A DNA stretch of 64,000 nucleotides from Streptomyces sindenensis (GTDB lineage: Bacteria; Actinomycetota; Actinomycetes; Streptomycetales; Streptomycetaceae). This document shows positions 17,153-26,319 of this stretch, piece after piece. The stretch lies in assembly GCF_014649035.1 (NCBI RefSeq), contig NZ_BMSG01000013.1, forward strand, positions 62,001 to 126,000. Reading direction: 5' to 3'. The position numbers were made by a program, and so were the translations under genes. Position 1 is the first letter of the stretch; each line of letters starts with the position of its first letter. The notes beneath the pieces are model-generated. The model was not told where the DNA came from. It was given only the letters and a program-made list of their open reading frames with translations, and made no database searches.

Positions 17153-18313
17153 ATGGAAGTCGTCATCATCGGCGCGGGCATCGTGGGCGTCGCGTGCGCG
17201 TTCCATGCCGCCTCCGCCGGTCTCGGGGTCACGGTGCTCGACCGGGGCCCGGTCGGTGCGGGCACCACCAGCCGGGGCGAGGGCAACATCCTGCTCTCCG
17301 ACAAGGAGCCCGGCCCCGAGCTGGAACTGGCCCGGCTCAGCCGTGAGCTCTGGGACGAGGCGGGCAAGGAACTCGGCCCGGGAGAAGTCGAGTTCGAGAA
17401 CAAGGGCGGCCTGGTCGTCGCGAGCACCCCCGAAGCCCTCGCCGCGCTGCACGCATTCGCCGCACGCCAGGCGGCGCACGGAATCCACACCGAACGCGTC
17501 GACCGCGCCGACGCGTTCGAGCCGCACATCGCACCCGGCCTCCCGGGCGGAGTCCACTACCCGCAGGACGCCCAGGTGCAGCCCGTCCTCGCGGCGGCCG
17601 GACTGCTGCGGGCCGCCGTCCGGCTCGGCGCCCGGGTCCGTACCGGCGAAGCCGTCGCCGCCGTCACCGGAACCGGCGGGCGGATCACCGGAGTTCGCAC
17701 GGCCGACGGTTCGGTACTGACCGCCGACGCCGTGGTCAACGCGGCCGGAACATGGGGCGGCGAGGTCGGCCGCCGCCTCGGCGCCCCCGTCGAGATCCTG
17801 CCGCGCAGGGGGTTCGTCCTCGTCACCGAGCCGCTGCCGCCGATGATCCGGCACAAGGTCTACTCCGCCGACTACGTCGCGGGCGTCGCCTCCAGCGAAG
17901 AGGGCCTGGAGACCTCGTGCGTCGTCGAGGGCACCCGCGCGGGTACCATCCTGATCGGCGCCAGCCGCGAACGTGTCGGCTTCGACACCGCGATGAACCC
18001 GGACGTGGTGGCCCTGCTCGCCGCGCAGGCGTGCCGCCTCTTCCCGTTCCTGCGCGATGTCCATCTGCTGCGCGCCTACCGGGGGTTCAGGCCGTACTGC
18101 CCCGACCATCTGCCGGTCGTCGGCCCGGACCCCCGGGTCCCCGGCGTCCTCCACGCCTGCGGCCACGAGGGCGCGGGCATCGGCCTCGCTCCCGGCACCG
18201 GCGCCCTCATCACCGCCCAGTTGCTCGGCCGCCCGTGGCGCGGTGCCGATCCGGCCGCCCACACCGGCCTCCTGCCCGACCGATTCCTCACGACCGGAGG
18301 TGTGCCGCGATGA
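17153..18313 (+). CDS. D-hydroxyproline dehydrogenase, DadA-like FAD subunit
   Basis: 386 residues. ATG 17153 follows GAGGGG at 17142-17147. It opens with the FAD Rossmann motif EVVIIGAGIVGVACAFH, then the DAO-fold block GTTSRGEGNILLSD, and ends with GHEGAGIGLAPGTGALI. It belongs to the D-amino-acid dehydrogenase/glycine-oxidase group. With the next two genes it forms a hetero-oligomer that oxidises cis-4-hydroxy-D-proline to the pyrroline. The three-subunit form resembles HcnABC and opine oxidase. It overlaps the ferredoxin-like gene by 4 nt. Confidence 0.83.
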   Translation: MEVVIIGAGIVGVACAFHAASAGLGVTVLDRGPVGAGTTSRGEGNILLSDKEPGPELELARLSRELWDEAGKELGPGEVEFENKGGLVVASTPEALAALHAFAARQAAHGIHTERVDRADAFEPHIAPGLPGGVHYPQDAQVQPVLAAAGLLRAAVRLGARVRTGEAVAAVTGTGGRITGVRTADGSVLTADAVVNAAGTWGGEVGRRLGAPVEILPRRGFVLVTEPLPPMIRHKVYSADYVAGVASSEEGLETSCVVEGTRAGTILIGASRERVGFDTAMNPDVVALLAAQACRLFPFLRDVHLLRAYRGFRPYCPDHLPVVGPDPRVPGVLHACGHEGAGIGLAPGTGALITAQLLGRPWRGADPAAHTGLLPDRFLTTGGVPR

Positions 18314-18600
18314 CCGGAGCGGTAGCGGAGACCGACGTACCCACCGCACCCGCGTTCACCGTGGACGGCGAACCGCTGACGTTCGTCCCCGGGCAGACCC
18401 TGGCCGCGGCGCTCGTCGCCTCGGGCCGGGTCGCCTGGCGGACCACCCGGGGCGGGCAGCGGCCCCGGGGAATCTTCTGCGGCATCGGCGTCTGTTACGA
18501 CTGCCTCGTCACCGTCGACGGACGGCGCGGGCAGCGCGCCTGCCTGGTGCGGGCCCGCGCGGGCATGGCCGTCACGACGGGGGAGGGCGACGATGGCTGA
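18310..18600 (+). CDS. D-hydroxyproline dehydrogenase, 2Fe-2S subunit
   Basis: 96 residues, HcnA-like. It contains the four-Cys 2Fe-2S motif CGIGVCYDC...RACL after an N-terminal ferredoxin-like segment (EPLTFVPGQTLAAALVASG). It carries electrons between the two flavin subunits. Its start overlaps the upstream stop by 4 nt, and its end overlaps the next start by 8 nt, indicating fixed stoichiometry. Confidence 0.85.
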   Translation: MTGAVAETDVPTAPAFTVDGEPLTFVPGQTLAAALVASGRVAWRTTRGGQRPRGIFCGIGVCYDCLVTVDGRRGQRACLVRARAGMAVTTGEGDDG

Positions 18601-20083
18601 GCCCCAGGACCTCGGCGGCCTCCCCGCGACGCGGGAGCCACACGACCTCGTGGTGGTGGGCGCCGGGCCGGCCGGCATGGCGGCCGCCGCCACCGCCCTG
18701 GACGGGGGGCTGCGGGTCGCCCTCGTCGACGCGGGATCCGCCCTCGGCGGCCAGTTCTGGCGCCACCCCCCGGACGACGTGCGCGACGCCGTTCCCACCG
18801 AGGACCTGCACCACGACCTGCGTACCTACCGCACCCTCCGCGCGACCCTGGCCGCCCACGAGCGCACCGGACGCCTCACTCTCCTGCTCGACCACCACGT
18901 ATGGACCACGGCCCGCGCGGCGGACGGCTTCACCGTCCACGCCGTGGACCGCGGCAGGCCGCCGGCGGAGCGGGCCCTCGTGCTGCGTGCCCCGGCCGTG
19001 CTGGTGGCGACCGGCGCCTACGACCGCCAACTCCCCTTCCCCGGCTGGGACCTGCCCGGCGTCCTCACCGCCGGCGGACTCCAGTCGCTGCTCAAGGGCG
19101 GGGGAGTGGTGGCCGGCCGCCGCGTGGTCCTCGGCGGCACGGGCCCCTTCCTCCTGCCCGTCGCCGCCGCCCTCGCCGCACGCGGCGCCGAGGTCGTCGC
19201 GGTGTGCGAGGCGGCGGCGCCCTCGGCCTGGCTGCGCCACCCCGCGCCCCTGCTGCGCAACCCCGCCAAGTGGGCCGAAGCCGCCGGCTACGCGGGCACG
19301 CTCGCCCGGTACCGCATCCCGGTCCGTACGCGCACCGGCATCGTCGGCGCCGAAGGGGAGGGGCGGGTCGCCGTCGTACGCACCGCGTCCCTGGGCGCCG
19401 ACGGGGCGCCGCTCCCGGGTACCGAGCGGCGGATCGAGGCCGACACCGTGGGCGTCGGCTGGGGCTTCGTCCCCCAGCTCGACCTGCTGCTCCCGCTCGG
19501 CTGCGACCTCGCCGACGCGGGCGACGGCACCACGGCCGCCGCCGTCGACGCCGGGCAGCGCACCTCGGTGCCGGGTCTCTACGCGGCCGGCGAGACCTGC
19601 GGGGTGGGCGGGGCCGCGCTCGCCCTGAGCGAAGGGCGCGTCGCCGCCGTCTCCGTGCTCACCGACCTCGCCGCACCGGGCCGGCCGGGCGTCCGGCCCC
19701 TGGCCGCGGAGCGCCGGTCGGTGGCCCGGCACCGCGCCTTCGCCCGCGCCATGGCCCAGGCCCACCCCGTGCCCGGGAACTGGTCCGCCTGGCTGACCGA
19801 CGACACCACGGTCTGCCGGTGCGAGGAGGTCACCGCGGGCGCGGTCCGCGCCGCCGGCGTCGACGGCCCGGCGACCGGCCACCGGCAGGTCAAACAGCTG
19901 ACCAGGGCGGGCATGGGCTGGTGCCAGGGCCGGATGTGCGGACCCGCCGTGCACTGCCTCGTCGCCGACCGCGCCGAGCCCTACACCTCCGCCGAACGGC
20001 TGATCGCGACCCCCGTCACTCTCGGCGCGCTCGCCGACTCCAGCGCGCTTCCCGCCGGCGACACCCCTACCGAACCCACCTGA
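18593..20083 (+). CDS. D-hydroxyproline dehydrogenase, large pyridine-nucleotide-type flavin subunit
   Basis: 496 residues, HcnB-like. Motifs: first dinucleotide fold DLVVVGAGPAGMAAA, ATGAYDRQLPFPGW, second fold RRVVLGGTGPFLLPVA, and GLYAAGETCGVGGAALAL. The C-terminal BFD-like four-Cys site CRCEEVT...GMGWCQGRMCG binds a further 2Fe-2S cluster. This subunit passes electrons onward from the DadA-like subunit. Ten bases separate it from the deaminase. Confidence 0.85.
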   Translation: MAEPQDLGGLPATREPHDLVVVGAGPAGMAAAATALDGGLRVALVDAGSALGGQFWRHPPDDVRDAVPTEDLHHDLRTYRTLRATLAAHERTGRLTLLLDHHVWTTARAADGFTVHAVDRGRPPAERALVLRAPAVLVATGAYDRQLPFPGWDLPGVLTAGGLQSLLKGGGVVAGRRVVLGGTGPFLLPVAAALAARGAEVVAVCEAAAPSAWLRHPAPLLRNPAKWAEAAGYAGTLARYRIPVRTRTGIVGAEGEGRVAVVRTASLGADGAPLPGTERRIEADTVGVGWGFVPQLDLLLPLGCDLADAGDGTTAAAVDAGQRTSVPGLYAAGETCGVGGAALALSEGRVAAVSVLTDLAAPGRPGVRPLAAERRSVARHRAFARAMAQAHPVPGNWSAWLTDDTTVCRCEEVTAGAVRAAGVDGPATGHRQVKQLTRAGMGWCQGRMCGPAVHCLVADRAEPYTSAERLIATPVTLGALADSSALPAGDTPTEPT

Positions 20084-20092
20084 GGAGTTCCC

Positions 20093-21007
20093 ATGAACCA
20101 CGTGGACCGCACAGCCCCCACCCGTATGCCCTGGCACGGCGTCATCGTCGCGACGAGCCTCCCGTTCGACCGGGACCTCGCCGTCGACCACGGCGCCTAC
20201 GGCGACAACGTCGCCTGGCTCGCCGAACAGGGCCTGCACGGCGTCGCCCCGAACGGGTCGCTGGGCGAGTACCAGACCCTGACCCACGAGGAACGCGACC
20301 GCGTCGTCGAGACCGCCGTCGCCCACGCCCCCGACGGCTTCACCGTGATGCCGGGCGTCGGCGCGTACGGCGCGATCGAGGCGCGGCGGCACGCCCTCTT
20401 CGCCAAGGACGCCGGCTGCCAGGCCGTCATGTGCCTGCCGCCGAACGCCTATCGCGCCGACGACCGCGCGGTACTGGAGCACTACGCGATGGTCGCCTCC
20501 GCCGGACTCCCCGTCACCGCCTACAACAACCCCATCGACACCAAGGTCGACCTGCGCCCGGAACTGCTGGCCAAGCTGCACGCCGAGGGGTTCATCGTGG
20601 GTGTGAAGGAGTTCTCCGGGGACGTACGGCGGTGCTACGCCATCAATGAACTCGCCCCCGGGCTCGACCTGATCATCGGCACCGACGACACCCTCCTCGA
20701 GGTCGGCGTCGCCGGGGCGAAGGGCTGGGTCGCCGGATATCCCCAGGTCTTCCCGCGCGCCTGCCTCGACCTCTACAACGCCGCGCTGGCCGGCGATCTC
20801 ACCACCGCGCTCCCGCTCTACCGGCGGCTCCACTCCGTACTGCGCTGGGACAGCAGGACCGAGTTCGTCCAGGCGATCAAGCTCGGCCAGGACATGATCG
20901 GCCGGACCGGCGGTGTCTGCCGGCCGCCCCGCCGGCCCCTGGAGCCGGAGACCGAGGCCGTCGTACGTTCCGCCACCCAGGCCCTCATCGACGCGGGGGT
21001 GAACTGA
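20093..21007 (+). CDS. Delta1-pyrroline-4-hydroxy-2-carboxylate deaminase (DapA family)
   Basis: 304 residues of the DHDPS/NAL TIM-barrel family with Schiff-base Lys172 (VGVKEFSGD) and Tyr144 (TAYNNPID). The usual GGTTGE turn is replaced by PNGSLGE. In hydroxyproline clusters this family converts the pyrroline product into 2-oxoglutarate semialdehyde plus ammonia. Clear AGGAG before the ATG. Placement between the dehydrogenase and the epimerase supports the specific call over a dihydrodipicolinate synthase. Confidence 0.85.
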   Translation: MNHVDRTAPTRMPWHGVIVATSLPFDRDLAVDHGAYGDNVAWLAEQGLHGVAPNGSLGEYQTLTHEERDRVVETAVAHAPDGFTVMPGVGAYGAIEARRHALFAKDAGCQAVMCLPPNAYRADDRAVLEHYAMVASAGLPVTAYNNPIDTKVDLRPELLAKLHAEGFIVGVKEFSGDVRRCYAINELAPGLDLIIGTDDTLLEVGVAGAKGWVAGYPQVFPRACLDLYNAALAGDLTTALPLYRRLHSVLRWDSRTEFVQAIKLGQDMIGRTGGVCRPPRRPLEPETEAVVRSATQALIDAGVN

Positions 21008-21008
21008 C

Positions 21009-22010
21009 GTGCGTTCCACGGTCTGCTACCACGCGGTCGACTCGCACACCGAGGGCATGCCGACCCGGGTGATCACCGGCGGGGTGGGTGTCCTCCCGGG
21101 CGCGACGATGGCCGAGCGTCGGCAGCGGTTCATGGCCGAACGGGACGGGCTGCGCACCCTGTTGATGTGTGAGCCACGCGGGCACGGGGCCATGTCCGGC
21201 GCGATCCTCCAGCCCCCCGCCCGGCCGGACGCCGACTTCGGCGTGCTGTTCATCGAGGTCTCCGGCTGCCTGCCCATGTGCGGCCACGGCACGATCGGCG
21301 TGGCGACGGTCCTGGTGGAGACGGGCATGGTCGAGGCGGTCGAGCCGGAGACCCTCATCCGCCTCGACACCCCCGCCGGTCTCGTCACGGCACGGGTCGC
21401 CGTCCGCGACGGCCGGGCCCGGTCCGTCACCCTGGAGAACGTCGCCTCCTACAGCCATGCCCTGGACCAGGTCGTCGACGTGGCGGGGTTCGGCCCCATC
21501 CGGTACGACATGGCGTACGGCGGCAACTTCTACGCGATCGTGCGCACCGAGGACCTCGGTATCCCCTTCGACCGGGCGGAGAAGGGCCGGCTGCTCGACG
21601 CGGGCCTCGCCGTCATGCGGGCGGTCAACGAGCAGAACCCGGTGGTCCACCCGGAGAACCCCGCGATCGACGTCTGCCACCACGTCTATCTGGAGGCCCC
21701 CGGCTCCACCGCCGCACACTCACGGCACGCCATGGCGATCCACCCCGGCTGGTTCGACCGCTCGCCCTGCGGGACGGGAACCAGCGCCCGGATGGCCCAA
21801 CTGCACGCGCGGGGACTGCTGAAGACCGGGCAGGACTTCGTCAACGAGTCCTTCATCGGCTCCCGCTTCACCGGCCGGATCCTGGACGAGAGCACGGTCG
21901 GCGGCCGGCCCGCCGTCCTGCCCTCCGTCACCGGCCGGGCCTGGATCACCGGGACCGCGCAGTATCTGCTCGACCCGGCCGACCCCTACCCGGAGGGATT
22001 CACCGTATGA
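21009..22010 (+). CDS. 4-hydroxyproline 2-epimerase (proline racemase family)
   Basis: 333 residues from a GTG one base after the upstream stop. Proline-racemase fold with both catalytic cysteines: Cys91 (LPMCGHGT) and Cys254 (DRSPCGTGTSARMA). Other hallmarks are HTEGMPTRVI, EPRGHGAMSG and AYGGNFYAIV. It interconverts trans-4-hydroxy-L-proline and cis-4-hydroxy-D-proline, the entry step. Overlaps the next gene by 4 nt. Confidence 0.85.
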   Translation: MRSTVCYHAVDSHTEGMPTRVITGGVGVLPGATMAERRQRFMAERDGLRTLLMCEPRGHGAMSGAILQPPARPDADFGVLFIEVSGCLPMCGHGTIGVATVLVETGMVEAVEPETLIRLDTPAGLVTARVAVRDGRARSVTLENVASYSHALDQVVDVAGFGPIRYDMAYGGNFYAIVRTEDLGIPFDRAEKGRLLDAGLAVMRAVNEQNPVVHPENPAIDVCHHVYLEAPGSTAAHSRHAMAIHPGWFDRSPCGTGTSARMAQLHARGLLKTGQDFVNESFIGSRFTGRILDESTVGGRPAVLPSVTGRAWITGTAQYLLDPADPYPEGFTV

Positions 22011-23065
22011 CCACCGCCCCGTACACCGGGCCGATCGACACGGCCGACTGGCACACCGGCGGCGAGCCCTTCCGGATCGTGTCCGCGTCGCCGCCGGCCG
22101 TGACCGGGCCCGGTCTCACCGTCGCCGAGCGCCGCACGGCCGCCATCGCGGACGCCGGGGCGCAGTGGACCCGGGCCCTGCTGTGCGGCGAACCGCGCGG
22201 CCACGCCGACATGTACGGGGCGTTCCTGGTCCCGCCCGACGACGCAGGGGCCCACCTCGGCGCCCTCTTCTGGCACAAGGACGGCTTCTCCACGGCCTGC
22301 GGCCACGGCACGATCGCCCTGGGCGCCTGGGCGGTCGCCACCGGCCGGGTCCCGGCGCCGGCCGACGGGGTGACGGACGTCGTCATCGACGTCCCGTCCG
22401 GCCGGGTGACGGCGAGCGTGCGCACGGCGGGCGGCCGGGTCGCGGACGTCACCTTCGTCAACGTCCCCGGCCACGTCCACGCACGCGGTGTCGCGGTGGA
22501 GACCTCGTACGGAACCCTCACCGTCGACATCGCCTTCGGCGGGGCGATGTACGCCGTTCTCGCCGTGGCCGCGCTCGGCACCGGCCTCCGGGTCCGGCCA
22601 CGGGACGTCACCGCGCTCATCGCGGCCGGCCGCGAGATCCGCGACGCGCTGAACGCCGCCCGCGCCGCCGAACACCCCGACGACCCACGGCTGTCCGGCG
22701 TCTACGGGACCGTGTTCACCGAAGAGGCCGGCCCCCCGGTCGAACGGCCCGACGGCACACGGCAACTGCACCACCGCAACGTCACGGTGTTCGCGGACGG
22801 CCAGGTCGACCGCTCCCCGTGCGGTTCGGGCACCGCGGCCCGGGTGGCGCTCCTGGCCGACTCCGGGGAGCTCCGCCTCGGCGACGAACTGCGGCACGAG
22901 TCGGTGGTGGGCTCCGTCTTCCACGCCCGGATCGAGCGGCCGGCCACGGCCCACGGCCGCCCCGCGGTCGTCCCGGCCGTGACGGGCACCGCGTACGCCA
23001 CCGGGACCGGCCGCTTCACCGTCGACCCGGACGACACCCTCGTACCCGGGTTCGTGCTGCGATGA
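22007..23065 (+). CDS. Second proline-racemase-family enzyme (hydroxyproline epimerase or dehydratase paralogue)
   Basis: 352 residues, only distantly similar to its neighbour. It keeps HTGGEPFRIV, EPRGHADMYG, Cys98 (STACGHGT) and Cys272 (DRSPCGSGTAARVA). Characterised trans-3-hydroxyproline dehydratases replace one Cys with Thr or Ser, so the Cys/Cys pair favours epimerase or racemase activity. Yet the next gene is a pyrroline-2-carboxylate-reductase-like protein, the partner of the dehydratase. Substrate therefore stays open. Starts and ends with ATGA overlaps. Confidence 0.72.
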   Translation: MTTAPYTGPIDTADWHTGGEPFRIVSASPPAVTGPGLTVAERRTAAIADAGAQWTRALLCGEPRGHADMYGAFLVPPDDAGAHLGALFWHKDGFSTACGHGTIALGAWAVATGRVPAPADGVTDVVIDVPSGRVTASVRTAGGRVADVTFVNVPGHVHARGVAVETSYGTLTVDIAFGGAMYAVLAVAALGTGLRVRPRDVTALIAAGREIRDALNAARAAEHPDDPRLSGVYGTVFTEEAGPPVERPDGTRQLHHRNVTVFADGQVDRSPCGSGTAARVALLADSGELRLGDELRHESVVGSVFHARIERPATAHGRPAVVPAVTGTAYATGTGRFTVDPDDTLVPGFVLR

Positions 23066-24003
23066 CGGTGACGCTCGACGCGGCGGAGGTGGCCGCGCTC
23101 GGTCCGGCCGCCGCCGTCGCCGCGGTCCGGAAGGCGCTGGCCGGGGGGCTCGACCCGGACGGCGGCGTACCGAGGACGGTCGTGCCGCTGGCCCACGGAC
23201 AGGGGCTGCTCATGCCCGCGGAGTACGGCGGCTGGTACGGCGTGAAGGCCGCCACCGTCGCGCCTGGCAACCCGGCGCGCGGGCTGCGGCGGATCAACGC
23301 CACGTATCTGCTGCACGACAGCGCGACCCTGACGCCGGTGGCCCTCCTGGACGGGGTGGCGCTGACGGCCCTGCGCACCCCGGCGGTCTCGGTCGCGGCC
23401 TGCCTGGAGCGGCTGCGCGCGCTCGCCGCCCGGTACGGCGGGCTGCGCCTGGTGGTCTTCGGCGCGGGCCCCCAGGGCGAGGGGCACGTCGCCGCCGTAC
23501 GGGCGCACGTCCCGGTCTGCGACGTCACCGTCGTCACCCGACGCGGTGGGGCCGTGCCCGGCTGGGCGGACCGGCATCCGGCCGTCGGCGACGGCGGTGC
23601 GGCGGTCGCGGTGCGGCGTGCCCAGGTCGTCGTGACGGCCACCTCCGCACGCGAACCGCTGTTTGACGGGAGGCTGTTGTCCGACGAGGCGGTGGTGCTG
23701 GCGGTCGGCTCGCACGAACCGGACGTACGGGAGGTCGACGGCGCCCTGATGGGGCGGGCGACGGTGCTGGTGGAGAGCCGGGAGACCGCCCTCCGCGAGG
23801 CGGGCGACGTGGTGCTGGCGATCCGGGAGGGCGCGCTCGCGCCCGACTCCCTGGTCACCCTGGCGGACCTGGCCGGCGGAGGGGCCGTCGTCCCGGCCGA
23901 CCGCCCGCTGGTCGTGAAGACGTGCGGGATGGGCTGGCAGGACCTGGTGGTCGCCGTCGCGGCCCACCGGCGGAAGGAGGGAACACCGGCGGAGCGGAGG
24001 TGA
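23062..24003 (+). CDS. Ornithine cyclodeaminase/mu-crystallin family, probable delta1-pyrroline-2-carboxylate reductase
   Basis: 313 residues. It has the substrate-side block GVKAATVAPGNPARGL, the RTPAVS motif, and the NAD(P) fold LVVFGAGPQGEGHVAAVR. It ends KTCGMGWQDLVVA. In hydroxyproline and proline-racemase clusters this family reduces the cyclic imine from trans-3-hydroxyproline or D-proline to L-proline. An ornithine cyclodeaminase role is less likely here. Last gene of a seven-gene operon starting at 17153. Confidence 0.76.
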   Translation: MTVTLDAAEVAALGPAAAVAAVRKALAGGLDPDGGVPRTVVPLAHGQGLLMPAEYGGWYGVKAATVAPGNPARGLRRINATYLLHDSATLTPVALLDGVALTALRTPAVSVAACLERLRALAARYGGLRLVVFGAGPQGEGHVAAVRAHVPVCDVTVVTRRGGAVPGWADRHPAVGDGGAAVAVRRAQVVVTATSAREPLFDGRLLSDEAVVLAVGSHEPDVREVDGALMGRATVLVESRETALREAGDVVLAIREGALAPDSLVTLADLAGGGAVVPADRPLVVKTCGMGWQDLVVAVAAHRRKEGTPAERR

Positions 24004-24062
24004 ATTGAGCCGGGTCGTGCTGCCCGGTGCACCGACGCCTGCCGCTCCGACGCGACTTCGGC

Positions 24063-24773
24063 TCAGCGCGCGCCGAGCTTGCGGGACGGGGCCGCTCGCT
24101 CGGCCTCCCGCTTCCGGGCCGCCCACAGGGTCCGCACATGCGCGAGATGGCGGCGCATGTGCTCCTCGGCCGCCTCCGCGTCGCCCTCGATCATGATGTC
24201 CAGGAGCGCGGTGTGCTCCTGCGCCGAACCCACCAACGACCCTTCCTGGGAAAGGTCGGTGAGCCCGTACAGCCGGGAGCGCTTGCGCAGGTCGGCCACC
24301 GTCTCGACGAGGCGCGCGTTCCCCGCGAGGGCGAGCAGGTCGAGGTGGAAGCGGCGGTCCGACTCCAGGTAGCCGATCAGGTCGCCCCGCTGCGCGGCGG
24401 CCACGATCTCCTCGGCCACCGGGCGCACCGCCTCCAGCTGCTCGCGGGAGGCGGTGCGGGTCACGCGGCCGATGGTGGGGATCTCGATGAGTGCGCGGAT
24501 CTCGGTGTACTCGTCCAGGTCGCGCTCGGAGAGCTCGGTGACCCGGAATCCCTTGTTGCGCACCGCCTCGACCAGGCCCTCCCGGGCCAGATCCAGCATG
24601 GCCTCGCGCACGGGTGTGGCCGAGACGCCGTACTCGGCGGCCAGGGTCGGCGCCGAGTAGATCACGCCGGGCTGGAGTTCCCCCGCTATCAGCGCGGCAC
24701 GCAGGGCGCCCGCCACCTGGTCGCGCAGATGCTCCTGCACCGAGATGAGTTTGCGGGACTTCAGCTCACTCAT
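24063..24773 (-). CDS. GntR/FadR-family regulator of the hydroxyproline block
   Basis: 236 residues. Winged helix at 20-85 (SAPTLAAEYGVSATPVREAMLDLAREGLVEAVRNKGFRV), followed by an all-helical FCD ligand domain with probable metal ligands (ESDRRFHLDLL, EHTALLDIMIEGD, EEHMRRHLAHV). ATG 24773 has AAGGGG 6 nt upstream. It converges with the catabolic operon and carries a copy of the shared operator in its own promoter, so autoregulation is likely. The effector is presumably hydroxyproline or a breakdown intermediate (inference). Confidence 0.85.
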   Translation of the reverse strand: MSELKSRKLISVQEHLRDQVAGALRAALIAGELQPGVIYSAPTLAAEYGVSATPVREAMLDLAREGLVEAVRNKGFRVTELSERDLDEYTEIRALIEIPTIGRVTRTASREQLEAVRPVAEEIVAAAQRGDLIGYLESDRRFHLDLLALAGNARLVETVADLRKRSRLYGLTDLSQEGSLVGSAQEHTALLDIMIEGDAEAAEEHMRRHLAHVRTLWAARKREAERAAPSRKLGAR

Positions 24774-24801
24774 GCGTTCCCCTTCAGATTTGTCACCGCA
24801 C

Positions 24802-24815
24802 TATACAATGTCACG
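24802..24815. promoter_or_regulatory. GntR-type operator B at the gntR promoter
   Basis: TATACAATGTCACG on the plus strand matches operator A across TACAATGTCAC without mismatch. On the minus strand it abuts a TATAGT -10-like hexamer (24806-24801) about 30 nt before the gntR start. Confidence 0.65.
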
Positions 24816-24858
24816 TTGCGCGGTGCGCGACCCCTCCTCGGCCGCCGGCCGCCGGCCT

Positions 24859-26319
24859 TCACCCGTCCAGGAGTCGGGCCATCCACTCCTCGACGTCGTC
24901 GGCCGTACGGGGCAGCGCTCCGGAGAGGAGTTTCGCACCGTCGGCGGTGATCACGAGGTCGTCCTCGATCCGTACGCCCATGCCGCGCAGCTCGGCCGGC
25001 AGTGTCTCGTCGTCCGGCTGGAGGTAGAGCCCGGGTTCGACGGTGAGGACGTGGCCCTCCTCCAGTACGCCGTCGAGATAGGTCTCCGCGCGGGCCCGGG
25101 CGCAGTCGTGCACGTCGATGCCGAGCATGTGCCCGCTGCTGCACAGGGTGTAGCGGCGGTACAGGCCGCTGTCGTCGGCGAGCGCCTCCTCGGGCGAGAC
25201 AGGCAGGACGCCCCAGGCGTGCAGCCCCTCCGCGATGACGCGCATGGCCTCCCGGTGGAAGTCCCGGAAGCGGGCGCCGGGCCGCAGGACGGCGATGGCG
25301 GCCTCCTGCGCGGCCAGCACCAGTTCGTAGACGTCGCGCTGGGCCGGTGAGAAGCGGCCCGACAGGGGGAGGGTGCGGGTGATGTCCGCGGTGTAGAGGG
25401 TGTCGGTCTCCACCCCCGCGTCGAGCAGGAGGAGTTGGGACGGCGAGAGCGGGCCGTCGTTGCGGATCCAGTGCAGGACGCAGGCGTGCGCACCCCCCGC
25501 CGCGATGGTCTCGTACCCTGTGCCGTTGCCCTCGGCCCGTGCGCGCAGGTTGAACACGCCCTCGATCCGGCGCTCGCCGCGGGGGTGGCGCAGGGCGTCG
25601 GGGAGGGCGCGCACCACATCCTCGAACCCCGACGTGGTGTGGTCGACGGCCAGTTGGAGCTGGCCCACCTCCCAAGGATCTTTGCGCAGCCGGAGTTCGG
25701 CGAGTACGGCGTCCAACTCGGCGTCTCTCGAAGGGCTGTGGGACCGTGCGGGGAGCAGGCCGTCGACCCGGAGGTCGACGCCGGCGAGCAGGCGGGTCGG
25801 CGGCTGCGGGCCGGCGAGGAGCCCCGGCAGCTCGTCCAGGTGGGCGCAGCGCAGCCCGGTGAGCGCGGATGTCTCGTCCAGGTCGGGCCGGCGGCCGACC
25901 CAGAACTCGCCGTAGCGGCGGTCGCGGTAGAACCCGCTGGTGTCGCGCGGGGAGCGGGGGCGGATGTGGAGCACCGCCTCGTGGCCGTCGGCACCCGACG
26001 GTTCGAGGACCAGGACGTGGTCGGGCTGCTCCTCGCCGGTCAGTCCGGTCAGCCAGGCGTACGCGCTGTGGGGGCGGAAGCGGTGATCGGTGTCGTTCGA
26101 GCGGACCTTGAGCGTTCCGGCGGGTATCACCAGCCGTTCGCCCGGGAAGCGCGCCGACAGCCGCTGCCGCCGCTCCGGCAGCAGGGCGTGGCCGGGAACC
26201 CTTGCGTCGGCGGGCAGCGGGGAGGGCGCCCAGCCGGTCGCCATGAAGGCGTCCAGGGCGGCCGGGACCGGCAGGTCGTGACTGCCCGTGTGCGGTCGGG
26301 CCGGGGGCGTGGAGGTCAT
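24859..26319 (-). CDS. Xaa-Pro aminopeptidase (aminopeptidase P, M24B)
   Basis: 486 residues. The N-terminal AMP_N-like domain includes VIPAGTLKVRSNDTDHRFRPHSAYAWLTGL. The C-terminal pita-bread domain has all five metal ligands: LLLLDAGVE, YTADITRTLP, SSGHMLGIDVHD, TVEPGLY and VRIEDDLV. It removes the residue preceding Pro (and Hyp) from peptides in the cytoplasm. That suits collagen peptides, which are rich in X-Pro and X-Hyp. It faces the peptide transporter across a shared promoter region. Confidence 0.88.
   Translation of the reverse strand: MTSTPPARPHTGSHDLPVPAALDAFMATGWAPSPLPADARVPGHALLPERRQRLSARFPGERLVIPAGTLKVRSNDTDHRFRPHSAYAWLTGLTGEEQPDHVLVLEPSGADGHEAVLHIRPRSPRDTSGFYRDRRYGEFWVGRRPDLDETSALTGLRCAHLDELPGLLAGPQPPTRLLAGVDLRVDGLLPARSHSPSRDAELDAVLAELRLRKDPWEVGQLQLAVDHTTSGFEDVVRALPDALRHPRGERRIEGVFNLRARAEGNGTGYETIAAGGAHACVLHWIRNDGPLSPSQLLLLDAGVETDTLYTADITRTLPLSGRFSPAQRDVYELVLAAQEAAIAVLRPGARFRDFHREAMRVIAEGLHAWGVLPVSPEEALADDSGLYRRYTLCSSGHMLGIDVHDCARARAETYLDGVLEEGHVLTVEPGLYLQPDDETLPAELRGMGVRIEDDLVITADGAKLLSGALPRTADDVEEWMARLLDG

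Noticed and set aside
16936..17529. Upstream extension of the aldehyde dehydrogenase frame
   Set aside because: The extra ~200 residues are low-complexity Arg/Ser/Pro and cover the divergent promoter and the start of the dehydrogenase gene; GTG 16935 with AGGGAG is the sensible start.
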